From positions 5,394,001 through 5,458,000 of the forward strand of contig NZ_CP097384.1 of assembly GCF_024584705.1 (NCBI RefSeq): a stretch of DNA of 64,000 nucleotides. The letters are read 5' to 3'. The stretch's first letter is position 1, and each line of letters starts with the position of its first letter. A program made the position numbers and the translations under genes. Positions 62,809 to 64,000 of this stretch are shown piece by piece. This DNA comes from Blastopirellula sp. J2-11. Its GTDB lineage: Bacteria; Planctomycetota; Planctomycetia; Pirellulales; Pirellulaceae. The notes below the pieces were generated by a model that did not search any database, was not told the DNA's origin, and saw only the letters and a program-made list of their open reading frames with translations.

Positions 62809-64000
62809 ATGCGTATCCTTCAAGGCATCGCCGTTTCGCCAGGAGTCGCCATCGGCGAGGCCGTTGTCATTGACGACAAAGGATATCGCATTCCTCGGCG
62901 ATTTATCGCACGCGGCGCTGTCGAAAGCGAAATGCAACGTCTCGAAGGCGCATTCGCCGCCGTTGGGAAGCAAATCGAGCAAAGCCGCGACGAGATCGCC
63001 GGCGAATTAGGCCAGCAATACGGCGCTATTTTTTCCGCCCACTTGCAGATGCTGCAAGACGCCAAGCTCCGCAACGAGATCGATCATCTCGTCAAGCAGC
63101 GACATTATTCGGCCGAGTATGCAATCACCCGGGCGCTCGGCAAATACAGCAAATTTTTCGAGAATCTGCCGACCGCCTATCTGCGGGAACGCGCCAACGA
63201 TGTTCACGACATCGAACGCCGGTTGATGGGCGAATTGATCGGCAATCGCCGCGAAGCGCTGGAAGAGATCAAATCGCCGGTCGTCGTCCTCGCCAATAAT
63301 TTGACCCCCAGCGAAACGGCCAATTTAAACCGCGAGATGGTGCTGGGGTTTGTGACCGAAGTTGGCGGCCCCGGCGGACATACCGCGATTGTGGCCGAAG
63401 CGCTCGAAATCCCCGCGGTAGTCGGTGTCGGCGACTTTTTGAACGAAGTCTCTGGCGGCGACCTGGTGATTGTCGACGGCGACCAGGGCCGGGTCATTTT
63501 CCAGCCCGACGACGAAACGATCGCCCGCTACGAGCAAGAGGTCGAAGAACACCGCAGCCTGGCCGCGCGCCTTGATTTGCTGCGTGATCTCCCCTCCGAA
63601 CTGCTCAGCGGTGAACAAATTCATCTCTATGCGAACATCGAGTTCCCGCACGAGGTGGACGCGTGTTTGCAGCGCGGGGCCGAGGGAATCGGGCTCTACC
63701 GGACCGAATTCCTGTATTTGGGACAAGAACAAGAGCCGACCGAAGAGGATCACTACCAGGTCTACGCCAAAGTGGTGCAAGACATGGGGGGGGCGCCGGT
63801 CGTGATTCGGACGCTTGATTTGGGCGCCGACAAGATCGCTCGCAGCCCCAATGAATCCCGTGTCGCCGAAGCGAATCCCTTTTTGGGATTACGCAGCATT
63901 CGACTGTCGCTTCGCAATATCTCCTTATTTCGTACGCAGTTACGCGCGGTATTGCGGGCCAGTATGATTGGGGAAATCCATGTAATGTTCCCTTTGGTCA
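62809..64000 (+). CDS. ptsI: PTS enzyme I (partial, runs off the window)
   Basis: The first 397 residues; the end is beyond the window. The N-terminal domain has the phospho-histidine segment TEVGGPGGHTAIVAEALEIPAVVGVGD. The PEP-binding part shows GAEGIGLYRTEFLYL and VIRTLDLGADK with NPFLGLRSIRLSLR. It starts the phosphate chain EI - HPr - EIIA. ATG 62809 is 14 nt after ptsH. Confidence 0.93.
   Translation, partial: MRILQGIAVSPGVAIGEAVVIDDKGYRIPRRFIARGAVESEMQRLEGAFAAVGKQIEQSRDEIAGELGQQYGAIFSAHLQMLQDAKLRNEIDHLVKQRHYSAEYAITRALGKYSKFFENLPTAYLRERANDVHDIERRLMGELIGNRREALEEIKSPVVVLANNLTPSETANLNREMVLGFVTEVGGPGGHTAIVAEALEIPAVVGVGDFLNEVSGGDLVIVDGDQGRVIFQPDDETIARYEQEVEEHRSLAARLDLLRDLPSELLSGEQIHLYANIEFPHEVDACLQRGAEGIGLYRTEFLYLGQEQEPTEEDHYQVYAKVVQDMGGAPVVIRTLDLGADKIARSPNESRVAEANPFLGLRSIRLSLRNISLFRTQLRAVLRASMIGEIHVMFPLV

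Overview
The window looks like chromosomal DNA of a planctomycete, most likely of the Pirellulaceae (Blastopirellula/Rhodopirellula-like). This is an inference from gene content. There are six DUF1559 proteins with pilin-like N-termini. There are two pairs of planctomycete cytochrome/Tat genes: PSCyt1-DUF1549-DUF1553 with DUF1501, and a DUF1592-type protein with DUF1552. A BBP7-like outer-membrane barrel and several other planctomycete-type proteins are also present. No tRNA, rRNA, CRISPR array, transposase or phage gene was seen. Most of the window is vertical core genome plus lineage-specific secreted and membrane proteins.

Layout. 1-6.3 kb is housekeeping: cytidylate kinase and a PlsC acyltransferase on the plus strand; a SUFU-like protein, apt, a group-2-like sigma factor and six-domain ribosomal protein S1 on the minus strand, with clear terminators after the sigma gene and after rpsA. 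6.6-17.8 kb is an accessory block of five DUF1559 genes, four followed by a small lipoprotein gene, interrupted by a DUF2071 protein and an alpha/beta-hydrolase + LLM-oxidoreductase pair. 18-29 kb mixes a secreted protein, two GT4 glycosyltransferases, hpt, an esterase, a zinc-ribbon membrane protein, gamma-glutamyltranspeptidase, thiS-thiG and a FIST sensor protein. 29-31.8 kb holds three multi-pass membrane proteins.

31.9-35 kb holds a B12-dependent ribonucleotide reductase behind two tandem NrdR-like boxes. 35-41.6 kb contains a zinc alcohol dehydrogenase, the DUF1592/DUF1552 pair and a protein-kinase-like membrane protein whose catalytic residues are all replaced. 42-46.7 kb is a kdsD-kdsC operon followed by a 1002-residue membrane-anchored protein. 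Its position matches that of lptC-lptA in E. coli, so it is proposed as an LPS-transport-like protein. 47.4-52.6 kb is a GntR regulator plus a PSCyt1/DUF1553-DUF1501 pair. 53-54.6 kb is a sixth DUF1559-lipoprotein cassette.

54.8-58.5 kb has a TIM-barrel isomerase, sppA and the outer-membrane barrel. 59-64 kb has a large anti-sigma/FecR-like membrane protein, then hpf-ptsN-ptsH-ptsI. The last group resembles a regulatory (nitrogen-type) phosphotransferase chain, because no sugar permease is seen. The last gene runs off the end.

The most interesting items are the giant protein in the kds operon, the pseudokinase, the repeated DUF1559-lipoprotein cassette, the NrdR operator pair, the hpf-pts cluster and two intergenic nested inverted repeats.
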